Source of the DNA: Dallia pectoralis
Taxonomy: Eukaryota > Chordata > Actinopteri > Esociformes > Umbridae
Assembly (NCBI GenBank): GCA_029465975.1
Contig: CM055745.1
Location: 1,997,788 to 2,061,787 of the forward strand
Direction: 5' to 3'
DNA length: 64,000 bases
Positions within the stretch are counted from its first letter, which is position 1; every line of letters begins with the position of its first letter. A program made the position numbers and the translations under genes. The notes beneath the pieces were generated by a model. It saw only the letters and a list, made by a program, of their open reading frames with translations. It was not told the origin of the DNA and did not search any database. Of this stretch, positions 1-12,470 are shown in pieces.

Positions 1-96
1 CATATATAATTGGAATACACCTCACCAAGGTGGCATACTGTATGTAATACTCCCAACTGGATGTGACTTATGGCACATATTACTCACACAGTTTAG

Positions 97-3000
97 ATGG
101 AAATGTCCCCAATACCAGATAACCTTTGGGTTGAGCAAACAGAGTTGTCCACGTTGACCCTGGAAGAGAAGACCAGGATGGGAGAAACACCACTAACTCT
201 AGCAGTAATGGCTGGTCAAGTGGACAATGTGAATATACTCCTGGAGAACGGAGCATCTCCTCATGACACCAACAGCAAGAATGAAACCCCTCTACTGCTG
301 GGTAATAATAAATGTTATATCTCCTCTGTATACGTGCAGTTATAAATAATCATCACTTGTAATGACTCCCATCCTATCATTACTCTGTTAATCATCACTT
401 GTAATGACTCCCGTCCTATCATTACTCTGTTAATAATCATCACTGTTGTAATGACTCCCATCCTATCATTACTCTGTTAATAATCATCACTTGTAATGAC
501 TCCCATCCTATCATTACTCTGTTAATAATCATCACTGTTGTAATGACTCCCATCCTATCATTACTCTGTTAATAATCATCACTTGTAATGACTCCCGTCC
601 TATCATTACTCTGTTAATAATCATCACTTGTAATGACTCCCATCCTATCATTACTCTGTTAATAATCATTACTTTGTAATGACTCCCATCCTATCATTAC
701 TCTGTTAATAATCATCACTTGTAATGACTCCCTCCCATCCTATCATTACTCTGTTAATAATCATCACTTGTAATGACTCCCATCCTCTCATTACTCTGTT
801 AATAATCATCACTGTTGTAATGACTCCCATCCTATCATTACTCTGTTAATAATCATCACTTGTAATGACTCCCATCCTATCATTACTCTGTTAATAATCA
901 TCACTGTTGTAATGACTCCCATCCTATCATTACTCTGTTAATAATCATCACTGTTGTAATGACTCCCATCCTCTCATTACTCTGTTAATAATCATCACTG
1001 TTGTAATGACTCCCATCCTATCATTACTCTGTTAATAATCATCACTGTTGTAATGACTCCCATCCTATCATTACTCTGTTAATAATCATCACTTGTAATG
1101 ACTCCCATCCTATCATTACTCTGTTAATAATCATCACTGTTGTAATGACTCCCATCCTATCATTACTCTGTTAATAATCATCACTGTTGTAATGACTCCC
1201 ATCCTCTCATTACTCTGTTAATAATCATCACTTGTAATGACTCCCATCCTATCATTACTCTGTTAATAATCATCACTTGTAATGACTCCCATCCTATCAT
1301 TACTCTGTTAATAATCATCACTTGTAATGACTCCCATCCTCTCATTACTCTGTTAATAATCATCACTGTTGTAATGACTCCCATCCTATCATTACTCTGT
1401 TAATAATCATCACTGTTGTAATGACTCCCATCCTATCATTACTCTGTTAATAATCATCACTTGTAATGATGACTCCCGTCCTCTCATTACTCCCATCCTC
1501 TCATTACTCTGTTAATAATCATCACTGTTGTAATGACTCCCATCCTATCATTACTCTGTTAATAATCATCACTTGTAATGACTCCCATCCTATCATTACT
1601 CTGTTAATAATCATCACTTGTAATGACTCCCATCCTATCATTACTCTGTTAATAATCATCACTGTTGTAATGACTCCCATCCTATCATTACTCTGTTAAT
1701 AATCATCACTGTTGTAATGACTCCCATCCTATCATTACTCTGTTAATAATCATCACTGTTGTAATGACTCCCATCCTCTCATTACTCTGTTAATAATCAT
1801 CACTGTTGTAATGACTCCCATCCTATCATTACTCTGTTAATAATCATCACTGTTGTAATGACTCCCATCCTATCATTACTCTGTTAATAATCATCACTTG
1901 TAATGACTCCCCTCCTATCATTACTCTGTTAATAATCATCACTGTTGTAATGACTCCCATCCTATCATTACTCTGTTAATAATCATCACTGTTGTAATGA
2001 CTCCCGTCCTCTGATTACTCTGTTAATAATCATCACTGTTGTAATGACTCCTGTCCTCTCATTACTCTGTTAATAATCATCACTGTTGTAATGACTCCCA
2101 TCCTATCATTACTCTGTTAATAATCATCACTTGTAATGACTCCCATCCTATCATTACTCTGTTAATAATCATCACTGTTGTAATGACTCCCATCCTATCA
2201 TTACTCTGTTAATAATCATCACTGTTGTAATGACTCCCATCCTCTGATTACTCTGTTAATAATCATCACTGTTGTAATGACTCCTGTCCTCTCATTACTC
2301 TGTTAATAATCATCACTGTTGTAATGACTCCCATCCTATCATTACTCTGTTAATAATCATCACTTGTAATGACTCCCATCCTCTCATTACTCTGTTAATA
2401 ATCATCACTGTTGTAATGACTCCCATCCTATCATTACTCTGTTAATAATCATCACTGTTGTAATGACTCCCATCCTATCATTACTCTGTTAATAATCATC
2501 ACTGTTGTAATGACTCCCATCCTATCATTACTCTGTTAATAATCATCACTGTTGTAATGACTCCCATCCTATCATTACTCTGTTAATAATCATCACTGTT
2601 GTAATGACTCCCATCCTATCATTACTCTGTTAATAATCATCACTGTTGTAATGACTCCCATCCTCTCATTACTCTGTTAATAATCATCACTGTTGTAATG
2701 ACTCCCATCCTATCTCTGTTAATAATCATCACTGTTGTAATGACTCCCATCCTCTCATTACTCTGTTAATAATCATCACTGTTGTAATGACTCCCATCCT
2801 ATCATTACTCTGTTAATAATCATCACTGTTGTAATGACTCCCATCCTCTCATTACTCTGTTAATAATCATCACTGTTGTAATGACTCCCATCCTATCATT
2901 ACTCTGTTAATAATCATCACTTGTAATGACTCCCATCCTATCATTACTCTGTTAATAATCATCACTGTTGTAATGACTCCCATCCTATCATTACTACTGT

Positions 3001-6000
3001 TAATAATCATCACTGTTAATAATCATCACTGTTGTAATGACTCCCATCCTACCATTACTCTGTTAATAATCATCACTTGTAATGACTCCCATCCTATCAT
3101 TACTCTGTTAATAATCATCACTTGTAATGACTCCCATCCTCTCATTACTCTGTTAATAATCATCACTTGTAATGACTCCCATCCTCTCATTACTCTGTTA
3201 ATAATCATCACTGTTGTAATGACTCCCATCCTATCATTACTCTGTTAATAATCATCACTTGTAATGACTCCCATCCTATCATTACTCTGTTAATAATCAT
3301 CACTGTTGTAATGACTCCCATCCTATCATTACTCTGTTAATAATCATCACTGTTGTAATGACTCCCGTCCTATCATTACTCTGTTAATAATCATCACTGT
3401 TGTAATGACTCCCGTCCTCTCATTACTCTGTTAATAATCATCACTGTTGTAATGACTCCCATCCTATCATTACTCATTACTCTGTTAATAATCATCACTT
3501 GTAATGACTCCCATCCTCTCATTACTCTGTTAATAATCATCACTGTTGTAATGACTCCCATCCTATCATTACTCTGTTAATAATCATCACTTGTAATGAC
3601 TCCCATCCTATCATTACTCTGTTAATAATCATCACTGTTGTAATGACTCCCATCCTATCATTACTCTGTTAATAATCATCACTGTTGTAATGACTCCCAT
3701 CCTATCATTACTCTGTTAATAATCATCACTTGTAATGACTCCCATCCTATCATTACTCTGTTAATAATCATCACTGTTGTAATGACTCCCATCCTATCAT
3801 TACTCTGTTAATAATCATCACTTGTAATGACTCCCATCCTATCATTACTCTGTTAATAATCATCACTGTTGTAATGACTCCCATCCTATCATTACTCTGT
3901 TAATAATCATCACTGTTGTAATGACTCCCGTCCTCTCATTACTCTGTTAATAATCATCACTGTTGTAATGACTCCCATCCTATCATTACTCTGTTAATAA
4001 TCATCACTGTTGTAATGACTCCCATCCTATCATTACTCTGTTAATAATCATCACTTGTAATGACTCCCATCCTATCATTACTCTGTTAATAATCATCACT
4101 GTTGTAATGACTCCCATCCTATCATTACTCTGTTAATAATCATCACTGTTGTAATGACTCCCGTCCTATCATTACTCTGTTAATAATCATCACTGTTGTA
4201 ATGACTCCCATCCTCTCATTACTCTGTTAATAATCATCACTGTTGTAATGACTCCCATCCTCTCATTACTCTGTTAATAATCATCACTGTTGTAATGACT
4301 CCCGTCCTCTCATTACTCTGTTAATAATCATCACTGTTGTAATGACTCCCATCCTCTCATTACTCTGTTAATAATCATCACTGTTGTAATGACTCCCATC
4401 CTATCATTACTCTGTTAATAATCATCACTTGTAATGACTCCCATCCTCTCATTACTCTGTTAATAATCATCACTGTTGTAATGACTCCCATCCTATCATT
4501 ACTCTGTTAATAATCATCACTTGTAATGACTCCCATCCTCTCATTACTCTGTTAATAATCATCACTGTTGTAATGACTCCCATCCTATCATTACTCTGTT
4601 AATAATCATCACTGTTGTAATGACTCCCATCCTATCATTACTCTGTTAATAATCATCACTTGTAATGACTCCCATCCTCTCATTACTCTGTTAATAATCA
4701 TCACTGTTGTAATGACTCCCATCCTATCATTACTCTGTTAATAATCATCACTTGTAATGACTCCCATCCTATCATTACTCTGTTAATAATCATCACTTGT
4801 AATGACTCCCATCCTCTCATTACTCTGTTAATAATCATCACTGTTGTAATGACTCCCATCCTATCATTACTCTGTTAATAATCATCACTTGTAATGACTC
4901 CCATCCTCTCATTACTCTGTTAATAATCATCACTGTTGTAATGACTCCCATCCTATCATTACTCTGTTAATAATCATCATCACTTGTAATGACTCCCATC
5001 CTATCATTACTCTGTTAATAATCACTGTTGTAATGACTCCCATCCTATCATTACTCTGTTAATAATCATCACTGTTGTAATGACTCCCATCCTATCATTA
5101 CTCTGTTAATAATCATCACTTGTAATGACTCCCATCCTCTCATTACTCTGTTAATAATCATCACTTGTAATGACTCCCATCCTATCATTACTCTGTTAAT
5201 AATCATCACTGTTGTAATGACTCCCATCCTATCATTACTCTGTTAATAATCATCACTTGTAATGACTCCCATCCTATCATTACTCTGTTAATAATCATCA
5301 CTGTTGTAATGACTCCCATCCTATCATTACTCTGTTAATAATCATCACTGTTGTAATGACTCCCATCCTATCCTCTCATTACTCTGTTAATAATCATCAC
5401 TGTTGTAATGACTCCCATCCTATCATTACTCTGTTAATAATCATCACTGTTGTAATGTAATTACTCTGTTAATAATCTCCCATCCTATCATTACTCTGTT
5501 AATAATCATCACTTGTAATGACTCCCATCCTATCATTACTCTGTTAATAATCACTGTTGTAATGACTCCCATCCTATCATTACTCTGTTAATAATCATCA
5601 CTGTTGTAATGACTCCCATCCTATCATTACTCTGTTAATAATCATCACTGTTGTAATGACTCCCATCCTATCATTACTCTGTTAATAATCATCACTTGTA
5701 ATGACTCCCATCCTCTCATTACTCTGTTAATAATCATCACTTGTAATGACTCCCATCCTCTCATTACTCTGTTAATAATCATCACTTGTAATGACTCCCA
5801 TCCTCTCATTACTCTGTTAATAATCATCACTTGTAATGACTCCCATCCTCTCATTACTCTGTTAATAATCATCACTTGTAATGACTCCCATCCTCTCATT
5901 ACTCTGTTAATAATCACTGTTGTAATGACTCCCATCCTATCATTACTCTGTTAATAATCACTGTTGTAATGACTACCTGTCAGCTGTGAGATCTGGCTCG

Positions 6001-7966
6001 TACAACATGGCGTGCGCTCTCCTCAGGGGAGGAGCTCGTGTGGAGCAGGTCTGTCTGAAGCGGTCTACTGCTGTACACGAAGCGGCCAAGGTGGGCTGCT
6101 CCAATATCATGGAGTTACTGCTACAGCATGGCGGCATGGTCACTGAGAGAGATCAAGATGGCGTGACCCCGATGGCGATCGCGGCAGAGTACGCTCACGC
6201 AGATGTTGTCGAGGTCCTTATTTACAACGGTGAGTAGGTCAAAGCTCTCTCTTTAGACGAGAGATTTTATGTATTTCGTAAAACGTTAGATGTCACACAT
6301 TGGGAGACCGGAATTTACTGGTTTCTGTGCACACTCCTTTCCCACCTCCGGCTCAATACATAGATCAGAGGGAAGAGAAACGGGAACTCATAAAATGGCT
6401 TGTGTGAAGGAGGCAAGGAAAGGACCTGAGAAAACCAGATATATCCGGTAAACGAAAGCTGTGCTTCCACTCCCTACACCTAGGTGGCGATGTGAACGCA
6501 CGGGCACCCAATGGGGACAGTGTCCTGTTTGATGCAGCAGGTGCTGGGAATACACATTGTATTGATCTACTTCTCCGACACGGAGCAAACCCAAATGTAG
6601 CTAGCCTGTCCTCGTGGCTACCGATTCATCGAGCTGCATACGAGGGCCATTACCTGTGAGTACTAACAGGGAGTCAAAGTGGGAGTCAAACAGGGAGTCT
6701 AACAGGTAGTCTAACAGGAAGTCAAATGGGGAGTCAAACAGAGAGTCTAACAGTGAGTCTAACAGAGAGTCAAACAGAGTCTAACAGGGAGTCAAACAGG
6801 AGTCTAATGTTTGATCGTTTAAAACCAGACGTGCAGAACCAAATTCTGAGGAGAGCCACGTCACTGATCAGATTGAACTTTCTCCATCAGGGCACTGGAC
6901 ATGTTGATTCCCATAACTACTAGGAGGGCCATCAGACTGTCAGGCCAGAGTCCCGTTCACTCAGCCGCAGACGGAGGACGAGAACAATGTCTACAGCTAC
7001 TTGTGGAACGTGGCTTTGATGTCAACTCTCTCCTCGACGTTCACATCTCCGGCAGCTACGGAGACATGAGAAGAAGTGCGCTGTTTTTCGCCGTCTCCAA
7101 CGGCGACGTCCCATGTACCCAAACGCTGCTGAACTCAGGAGCCCTGCCGGACCTGGACCCTCTGCGCTGCCTCCTGGTGGCAGTGAGGGCTGGGAGGTAT
7201 GACATCGTGGAGATGCTTCTGGCCAGACAGGCTGACGTCAACTGTTACTTCACCGTGGTGAGTGACACCGTGTTTCCCACGGCTCTGCAGTACTGCCTAC
7301 GGGACGAGGCCATGATGCGTCTGCTCCTCGCCAACGGTTACGACGCGGATACATGTTTCCGCTGTAACCATGACGATACCTGGGGTGACCTGAGTGACCG
7401 GGGTGATTGCAACTCGCAAGAAAAAGTTTCTGTGAGTTCCAATTCAAAATCCAGATTCTTCAAGCTACTAAGAAAACATTGACATCGACAATTGCAGAAA
7501 ATGCCCTAAAATATCTATTTTCCCTCCCTGTTGTCTAGTTCTGTGATTTCCTGGGTGTTTCCTGGCTGGTCCAGTTGGCTGGGAGAGCTGTGTGGATCCT
7601 CCTGGACTACGTGGGCCACGCGCCTCTCTGTCTGAAGCTCAGACAGATCCTACAGAAGCACCGAGAGTGGACGCAGATTTGTTACCTATTAGGTGAGTGT
7701 GAAGACATTATAAATTAAGAGATACAAGGTCGTTATATACGCGGTACCGTTTCACTAAAACCTGAAATGTGTCTTCTGTCTTTGATCAAGCGAACCCCCG
7801 TTCACTGACACATCTGTGCAGACTGGCGATCAGGAAAGAGATTACGCCCAAGAGGTTGGGGGAAGCTCACACCAGAGACTCAGTCCCCCTACCACCCAGA
7901 CTGAAAGAATACCTGTTCTACAAAGAGACAGATTTTATGGACAAAATCATATATCTGATTGATTAA
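97..7966 (+). CDS. asb15: Ankyrin repeat and SOCS box protein 15, 3' six exons (5' end outside window)
   Basis: ASB proteins are substrate receptors of cullin-5/elongin B/C ubiquitin ligases; ASB15 is known from skeletal muscle. I join six exons: about 119-301, 5984-6229, 6484-6655, 6891-7431, 7539-7692 and 7791-7966. Every junction has GT/AG and the phases agree (1, 1, 2, 0, 1). The joined protein, about 490 residues visible, carries successive ankyrin repeats (GETPLTLAVMAGQVDNV, TAVHEAAKVGCSNIMELLL, LPIHRAAYEGHYL, SPVHSAADGG, LLVAVRAGRYDIVEMLL) and ends in a SOCS box (SLTHLCRLAIRK, then PLPPRLKEYLFYKE). The family is about 590 residues, so roughly the first 100 lie upstream. ASB15 rather than ASB14 or ASB2 is chosen from the sequence pattern and from the neighbouring lmod2, wasl and hyal4. 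I see no frameshift or stop in the exons. One intron is a 5.6 kb minisatellite. Which teleost paralogue this is cannot be told. Confidence 0.88.
119..301 (+). CDS. asb15: asb15 internal exon (first in window)
   Basis: It encodes the ankyrin unit GETPLTLAVMAGQVDNVNIL and ends phase 1 at CTGCTGG|gtaata; the split codon with the next exon gives the expected LLLAV. The 5' border is uncertain. The frame has a TAG at 94-96 just before an ATG at 97, so the exon cannot start at the AG at 90-91 unless translation begins at 97. An AG at 117-118 is the likeliest acceptor, but its pyrimidine tract is poor. Confidence 0.7.
349..5970. repeat. 5.6 kb minisatellite filling an asb15 intron
   Basis: About 120 head-to-tail copies come in two length classes, 45 and 47 bp, which differ by a TG (CACTTGTAAT versus CACTGTTGTAAT). 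The core is TGACTCCCATCC followed by TCATTACTCTGTTAATAATC. Most other variation is single bases (CCATCC/CCGTCC, CTATC/CTCTC). It occupies nearly the whole intron between the exons ending at 301 and starting at 5984. Short ORFs on both strands here come from runs of 45-bp units. Confidence 0.97.
5984..6229 (+). CDS. asb15: asb15 exon, two ankyrin repeats
   Basis: The acceptor is acctgtcag|CT and the donor AACG|gtgagt; both ends are phase 1. It encodes SGSYNMACALLRGGARV, STAVHEAAKVGCSNIMELLL and VTPMAIAAEYAHADVVEVLI. The giant intronic array ends about 12 bp before the acceptor AG, so the branch point must lie in or at the last repeat unit. Confidence 0.88.
6484..6655 (+). CDS. asb15: asb15 exon, ankyrin repeats
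   Basis: The acceptor is ctacacctag|GT (phase 1) and the donor TACCT|gtgagt (phase 2). It encodes GGDVNARAPNGDSVLFDAAG and the next repeat, ending LPIHRAAYEGHYL. A minus-strand ORF over this exon is a shadow. Confidence 0.87.
6656..6808. repeat. Short array starting at an asb15 splice donor
   Basis: About a dozen imperfect 13-15 bp units (GGAGTCTAACAG and GGAGTCAAACAG types) begin directly at the donor gtgagtactaacag. One unit reads CAGTGAGTCTAACAG, close to the donor itself. Confidence 0.85.
6891..7431 (+). CDS. asb15: asb15 large exon, C-terminal ankyrin repeats
   Basis: The acceptor is ctccatcag|G and the donor GTTTCT|gtgagt, phase 0. It encodes ALDMLIPITTRRAIRLSG, SPVHSAADGGREQCLQLLV, a long linker repeat (HISGSYGDMRRSALFFAVSN), DPLRCLLVAVRAGRYDIVEM and the FPTALQYCLRDEAMMRLLL block, which resembles the matching part of ASB15. 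Reading on past 7431 gives an unrelated tail and a stop at 7480, which is intron. Confidence 0.88.
7539..7692 (+). CDS. asb15: asb15 exon before the SOCS box
   Basis: The acceptor is ttgtctag|TTC (phase 0) and the donor TTAG|gtgagt (phase 1). It encodes FCDFLGVSWLVQLAGRAVWI and CLKLRQILQKHREWTQI, the helical linker that precedes the SOCS box in ASB15. Confidence 0.85.
7791..7966 (+). CDS. asb15: asb15 terminal exon, SOCS box
   Basis: The acceptor is ttgatcaag|CG. It encodes the SOCS box, the elongin B/C and cullin-5 docking motif (NPRSLTHLCRLAIRK ... LPPRLKEYLFYKE), and ends at the TAA at 7964-7966. Confidence 0.87.
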
Positions 7967-8123
7967 AAGTTTGATTTCATTTGAAGGCATGAGTACACTG
8001 ATATGGTTCACATAGGAACTGAGGAATGATGGGTATTTAGGACACACACACACAACAGACACACACAACAGACACAGAGACACACACACACACAAAAACT
8101 AACATTTATAGCATTTTTCTAAA

Positions 8124-8129
8124 AATAAA
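8124..8129 (+). terminator. asb15: Candidate asb15 poly(A) signal
   Basis: AATAAA lies 158 bp after the asb15 stop codon, following a (CA)n stretch at about 8042-8095, and is the first canonical hexamer downstream. It is a sequence match only. Confidence 0.5.
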
Positions 8130-8267
8130 AGGGTCACAAAATTGCAGTTATTCCATTTTTACGTCCTCCATCTCTCATCTAATGGAACGTTGCCTCACTA
8201 CACCACATTTAATAAGTACACCACATTTAATAAGTACTCCAACAGAACTGTTGCTTATTACTTACTT

Positions 8268-9297
8268 TGCCTGGACCAACATATTAAAGTTTGGGATGCA
8301 GGTCCTGTAATGTAATGTGATAAAACACAACAATGTACAAACACAACAGCGCTGGAGTAATGTGATAAAACTAACAATGTAGAAACAAAGAAACAGAACT
8401 TAGTCCAGGTTGTGGAGGGATAAAAGTTACAAACACAACCCTTGTGTTCAAACTATATTGCAACTTTGCCTGGACCAACATATTTAAAGTTTGGGATGCA
8501 GGAATGTGATAAAATACAACAATGTAGAAACACAACAGCGCTGGAGTAATGTGATAAAACACAACAATGTACAAACACAACAGCGCTGGACTAATGTGAT
8601 AAAACACAACAATGTACAAACACAACAGCGCTGGAGTAATGTGATAAAACACAACAATGTACAAACACAACAGTGCTGGACTAATGTGATAAAACACAAC
8701 AATGTACAAACACAACAGTGCTGGACTAATATGATAAAACATAACAATGTACAAACACAACAGCGCTGGAGTAATGTGATAAAACACAACAATGTACAAA
8801 CACAACAGCACTGGACTAATGTGATAAAAGTAAAACACAACAATGTACAAACACAACAGCGCTGGACTAATGTGATAAAACATAACAATGTACAAACACA
8901 ACAGCGCTGGACTAATGTGATAAAACATAACAATGTACAAACACAACAGCGCTGGACTAATGTGATAAAAGTAAAACACAACAATGTACAAACACAACAG
9001 CACTGGACTAATATGATAAAACATAACAATGTACAAACACAACAGCGCTGGACTAATGTGATAAAACATAACAATGTACAAACACAACAGCGCTGGACTA
9101 ATGTGATAAAACATAACAATGTACAAACACAACAGCGCTGGACTAATGTGATAAAAGTAAAACACAACAATGTACAAACACAACAGCACTGGACTAATAT
9201 GATAAAACATAACAATGTACAAACACAACAGCGCTGGACTAATGTGATAAAAGTAAAACACAACAATGTAAAAACACAACAGCGCAGGACTAACTAG
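8268..9297. repeat. 45-bp minisatellite downstream of asb15
   Basis: The unit contains AACAATGTACAAACACAAC and AGCGCTGGACTAATGTGAT. The basic unit is 45 bp and some units carry six extra bases (GTAAAA). Both lengths are multiples of three, which explains the long ORFs on both strands. A leader block (GCCTGGACCAACATATT) occurs twice, near 8270 and 8466, so the left end has itself been duplicated. Confidence 0.95.
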
Positions 9298-9659
9298 AAT
9301 ACAGTAGACCCAAAGTTGCCAGTGGGAGATACTTGCTATTCCACATTTATGTCCTGTTTTCCGTTACAATAGCAGTTATCTTTCTCAAATGAAAGGATCG
9401 TCTTGCCTTTACAAGGACCGTGTGAGGAAAAATAACTTAAATATTATGAGATTATAAAATTAGATTACTCAAATCCTGTGGTGAAATAGCAAGCCTACAT
9501 AGATGACATTTCCACTACACTGGGTGCATGTTAGAGTCTTTTATTTTGTAAATACGCATATTTCCTATTTTTAATCCAAATTATTTGTTTACTTATTGCG
9601 TGTTCTTCGTTAGTCAATATAAAATAACGCTTAGTTTTTATTACGTTTTATACCTTCTG

Positions 9660-9830
9660 TATTGGCTTTACAACCAATGGTCAATACTGATTGGTTACGG
9701 TCAATACTGATTGGTTATGGTTAATACTGATTGGTTACGGTCAATACTGATTGGTTGTTATGGTCAATACTGATTGTTTACAGTCAATACTGATTTGTTA
9801 CGGTCAATACTGATCGGTTGTTATGTTATG
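9660..9830. repeat. Short repeat with ATTGG motifs
   Basis: About eight copies of a roughly 20-bp unit, GGTCAATACTGATTGGTTA, with small changes. Five copies keep ATTGG, the reverse of the CCAAT box. Function is unknown. The flanks 9298-9659 and 9831-10190 show no gene or repeat that I recognise. Confidence 0.85.
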
Positions 9831-10190
9831 TCCTGGCAATAATAGACCGATGTGACAAATATGTGAGAGCAATGAGATGATACCAATCAGAAATGGTTGT
9901 ATCTACATTTATGGCACACAACCTGAGTCACTGATGAGGAAGCGGCATATTTTAAACAGTGGTCGCCCTGAAAGTTTAATTGTAAAATGTCCACAGATTA
10001 TCTTCCACTAGAGGGCAGTAGTAGCACTGACTTACACATACGTATTCTGTATATTCACCAGTTAAAAAGAGAAATAAAAGATATTAAAAGCTGTGAATGA
10101 ATAACAGCAAATAAATACACAATTGCACATGTCTAGACAGTAGGAACGAATGCTGAGTCAATATGTCGTGGTACAACATACGCAAGGGTT

Positions 10191-11452
10191 AGGGGACAGA
10201 TAAGAGATAATATTAGGGGGTAGGTTACTAGGCAACAGATAAGAGATAATATTAGGGGGTAAGTTACTAGGCAACAGATTAGAGATAATATTAGGGGGTA
10301 GGTTACTAGGCAACAGATAAGAGATAATATTAGGGGGTAGGTTACTAGGCAACAGATAAGAGATAATATTAGGGGGTAAGTTACTAGGCAACAGATTAGA
10401 GATAATATTAGGGGGTAGGTTACTAGGCAACAGATTAGAGATAATATTAGGGGGTTAAGTTACTAGGCAACAGATACGAGATAATATTAGGGGGTAGGTT
10501 ACTAGGCAACAGATAAGAAATAATATTAGGGGGTAGGTTACTAGGCAACAGATTAGAGATAATATTAGGGGGTAGGTTACTAGGCAACAGATTAGAGATA
10601 ATATTAGGGGTTAAGTTACTAGGCAACAGATACGAGATAATATTAGGGGGTAGGTTACTAGGCAACAGATAAGAGATAATATTAGGGGGTAAGTTACTAG
10701 GCAACAGATTAGAGATAATATTAGGGGGTAGGTTACTAGGCAACAGATAAGAGATAATATTAGGGGGTAGGTTACTAGGCAACAGATAAGAGATAATATT
10801 AGGGGTAAGTTACTAGGCAACAGATTAGAGATAATATTAGGGGTAGGTTACTAGGCAACAGATTAGAGATAATATTAGGGGTTAAGTTACTAGGCAACAG
10901 ATACGTTATTAGGGGGTAGGCAAACAGATAAGAAATAATATTAGGGGGTAGGTTACTAGGCAACAGATTAGAGATAATATTAGGGGGTAGGTTACTAGGC
11001 AACAGATTAGAGATAATATTAGGGGGTTAAGTTACTAGGCAACAGATACGAGATAATATTAGGGGGTAGGTTACTAGGCAACAGATAAGAGATAATATTA
11101 GGGGGTAGGTTACTAGGCAACAGATTAGAGATAATATAAGGGGGTTAAGTTACTAGGCAACAGATACGAGATAATATTAGGGGGTAGGTTACTAGGCAAC
11201 AGATAAGAGATAATATAAGGGGGTAGGTTACTAGGCAACAGATAAGAGATAATATTACGGGGTAGGTTACTAGGCAACAGATTAGAGATAATATTAGGGG
11301 GATAAGTTACTAGGCAACAGATAAGAGATAATATTAGGGGGTAGGTTACTAGGCAACAGATAAGAGATAATATTAGGGGGTAGGTTACTAGGCAACAGAT
11401 AAGAGATAATATTAGGGGGTAGGTTACTAGGCAACAGATAAGAGATAATAAA
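10191..11452. repeat. 39-bp G-rich minisatellite with telomere-like core
   Basis: About 32 copies of a 39-bp unit containing ATATTAGGGGGTAGGTTACT followed by AGGCAACAGAT. Some units lack one G or carry GGGGGTTAAG. Minus-strand proline-rich ORFs are by-products of the 39-bp period. Confidence 0.96.
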
Positions 11453-12313
11453 CAGTAGTTGCAGTGACTAATAAGATTAGTCTGAAAGTTAGACTTAAAT
11501 AATAAGTCATTAGATATATTTCCCTACACAACACCCAATAATGACGGAATTTGAGTAAAAATTCTATCAAAAGCTAATATCTTATGTACATAACTATTCA
11601 GATTATTTGCACTATAAACTGAGCTCAAAGGTCCTTGATCATTCTTGATATGTCTTTACCTCTTGATTTTCTGACCACCAGACACACATTTAATTGACCG
11701 GACATGAGTTAGAAAAGCACAAACCCTATATTAGCTCCCACACCTCACAATGTCAAAACAATACTAAGCCATGAAGTCAAAAGAACAGATTTATTTTCCG
11801 TTTTTTTTGTTGTGTGACCAACAACCCAAAGGGAGGTGACCAAGAACCCAATGGTCATTATCAGAGATGCCTGGAGGACAAGTATTCAAATCCATGGGAG
11901 CCCTAATATGCTAATTTGAAAATTATACTACTACTTTTACAGGTTTAAAAAACAGCTCAAACAGCAATAGTTTAGTTGCAGTGCATCAAGTTTATATTTA
12001 CTTGATGTTATCTAAGTCCTTTGTCCCTTTAAAAAAATATTTACAAAAATAACAAGTCCCCTCCATATTAGTATTCATTTTCTGTGAAGGCAAATTCTCA
12101 AACATTCAAACCCGGTGAATCAACATTTGCATTTTATTCTCTAATTTGTAATACATTTCCATTATGTTTGTTGTGTGTAAAACTATGTAAACAATTTTTT
12201 ATAATTAGAAATGAATTTTTTAACACTATAAATTGAGTTATTGAAGGGGTCTGAATACTGTCTGAAATAAAGCTTAGACACGTGAATACATAATGTCAAC
12301 AATACATTTATAT
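11453..12313. other. Non-repetitive AT-rich intergenic DNA
   Basis: I see no coding exon, RNA gene or clear repeat. It lies between the asb15-side arrays and the SINE upstream of lmod2. Confidence 0.6.
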
Positions 12314-12470
12314 TAAATAAATTTAGCAGATGCTCTTATCCAGAGCAACTTACAGAACTGATGGTATATATTGAGATATTTGTCTTTTTACCAGTACTTG
12401 GCTTTTGGGGATTTGAACCCACAACTCCACAACTTGTGAGGACCAACTTTGCTACCAAGTTGATCTGAGT
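12314..12470 (-). mobile_element. tRNA-derived SINE, minus orientation
   Basis: Read on the minus strand there is a tRNA-like A box (TGGTAGCAAAGTTGG, about 12441-12456) and a B box (GGGTTCAAATCCC, about 12408-12420). These are followed by a body containing, on the plus strand, TTTAGCAGATGCTCTTATCC. I know this motif as common in teleost genomes. RNA polymerase III promoter boxes in this order define a tRNA-derived SINE. The family name and ends are not determined. Confidence 0.65.

Noticed and set aside
349..5970. CRISPR-like array
   Set aside because: Units are contiguous repeats with no unique spacers, and the genome is eukaryotic. The same applies to the other arrays.
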